Positions 5,315-5,540 of a DNA stretch of 5,540 nt are shown piece after piece. The stretch's first letter is position 1. The number at the start of each line of letters is the position of its first letter. The position numbers and the translations under genes were made by a program. The notes below the pieces were generated by a model. It saw only the letters and a program-made list of their open reading frames with translations, ran no database searches and was not told the DNA's origin. Origin of the DNA: Flavobacteriales bacterium. Its GTDB lineage: Bacteria > Bacteroidota > Bacteroidia > Flavobacteriales_D > Cryomorphaceae. The stretch is taken from positions 1-5,540 of the forward strand of contig JAIVHQ010000069.1 of the NCBI GenBank assembly GCA_020200995.1, given 5' to 3'.

Positions 5315-5540
5315 TCTTTTTTCGCGAAAGCAGCAATATCCCCACAGCAAAGCAAGCGAAGGCCGTCCAGAAAAAACCCGTGGCATAAGGCCAAGCGTTC
5401 AGGTACAGCGCCACCCCGACAAGGAGTGAGATGCGGCCGGCGAGGTAAAAGATTTGGTAGTAACCCGCTTTCCGGTTGCTCAAAAATCGGCCCGTGGAAA
5501 CCGCAGCAAAACAAGCCAGACCGAGGAGCAGGGCATATAC
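5310..5540 (-). CDS. Membrane protein of unknown function, C-terminal part (runs off the window)
   Basis: This minus-strand frame is open from the window edge to a TAG at 5310-5312, giving the last 76 residues of a protein whose start lies outside. It holds a hydrophobic stretch at about residues 2-14 (VYALLLGLACFAAV), a second at about 31-48 (FYLAGRISLLVGVALYL), and a third at about 54-71 (TGFFWTAFACFAVGILLL). It ends in the positively charged tail SRKKK. Two or three transmembrane helices are therefore likely. By the positive-inside rule the tail should face the cytoplasm. The family is not recognised. Its GC-rich codon use matches trpS and the lipoprotein, so it belongs to the chromosomal backbone rather than to the IS region. 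Confidence 0.7.
   Translation of the reverse strand, partial: VYALLLGLACFAAVSTGRFLSNRKAGYYQIFYLAGRISLLVGVALYLNAWPYATGFFWTAFACFAVGILLLSRKKK

Noticed and set aside
5037..5388. Short plus-strand frames crossing the right end of IS copy B
   Set aside because: They join IS end sequence to unrelated flanking DNA or run antisense to the membrane protein gene, with no family resemblance.
1..5540. CRISPR array, tRNA or rRNA genes
   Set aside because: No regularly spaced repeats and no cloverleaf or rRNA-like sequence were seen on either strand.

Overview
The window looks like a chromosomal segment of a member of the Bacteroidota. The evidence is a secreted protein ending in a type IX secretion (T9SS) sorting domain, a perfect Bacteroidota-type -7 element (TAnnTTTG) in front of trpS, and an almost complete absence of Shine-Dalgarno sequences before the genes. 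The genus cannot be told from this sequence.

Left part (1-1523): the N-terminus of a coiled-coil lipoprotein on the minus strand is divergent from a complete tryptophanyl-tRNA synthetase gene, trpS, on the plus strand. The 256-base gap between them holds putative promoters, short direct repeats and a GC-rich inverted repeat. These genes are GC-rich (37 of 60 bases in one trpS row I counted).

Middle part (1524-5156): a scarred insertion-sequence region. Two remnants of one IS1634-like element lie in the same orientation at 1610-2053 and 4084-5155. They share about 435-445 bp at roughly 96-97% identity. Copy B keeps both terminal inverted repeats (TCCTGTTTTCG) and an almost readable transposase frame. 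That frame has four in-frame stop codons and a large internal deletion that removes the expected catalytic aspartates. Copy A is cut off at 1610, and its outer end is fused in frame to the C-terminal third of an ABC-F ATPase gene (2052-2603) whose 5' part is missing. Between the two copies lies an intact, AT-richer gene (25 of 60 GC in one row) for a secreted PKD-domain protein with a T9SS sorting tail, followed by a strong bidirectional terminator. The arrangement resembles a composite transposon with cargo, but both IS copies are dead and no target-site duplication is visible. It is best read as an old IS-mediated rearrangement.

Right part (5157-5540): after a short non-coding stretch, the C-terminus of a small GC-rich membrane protein of unknown function runs off the window on the minus strand.

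No CRISPR array, tRNA, rRNA or recognisable defence cassette was seen. The points most worth a second look are the ABC-F/IS chimeric frame, the nonsense codon shared by both IS copies, and the clustered differences between them, which suggest gene conversion.
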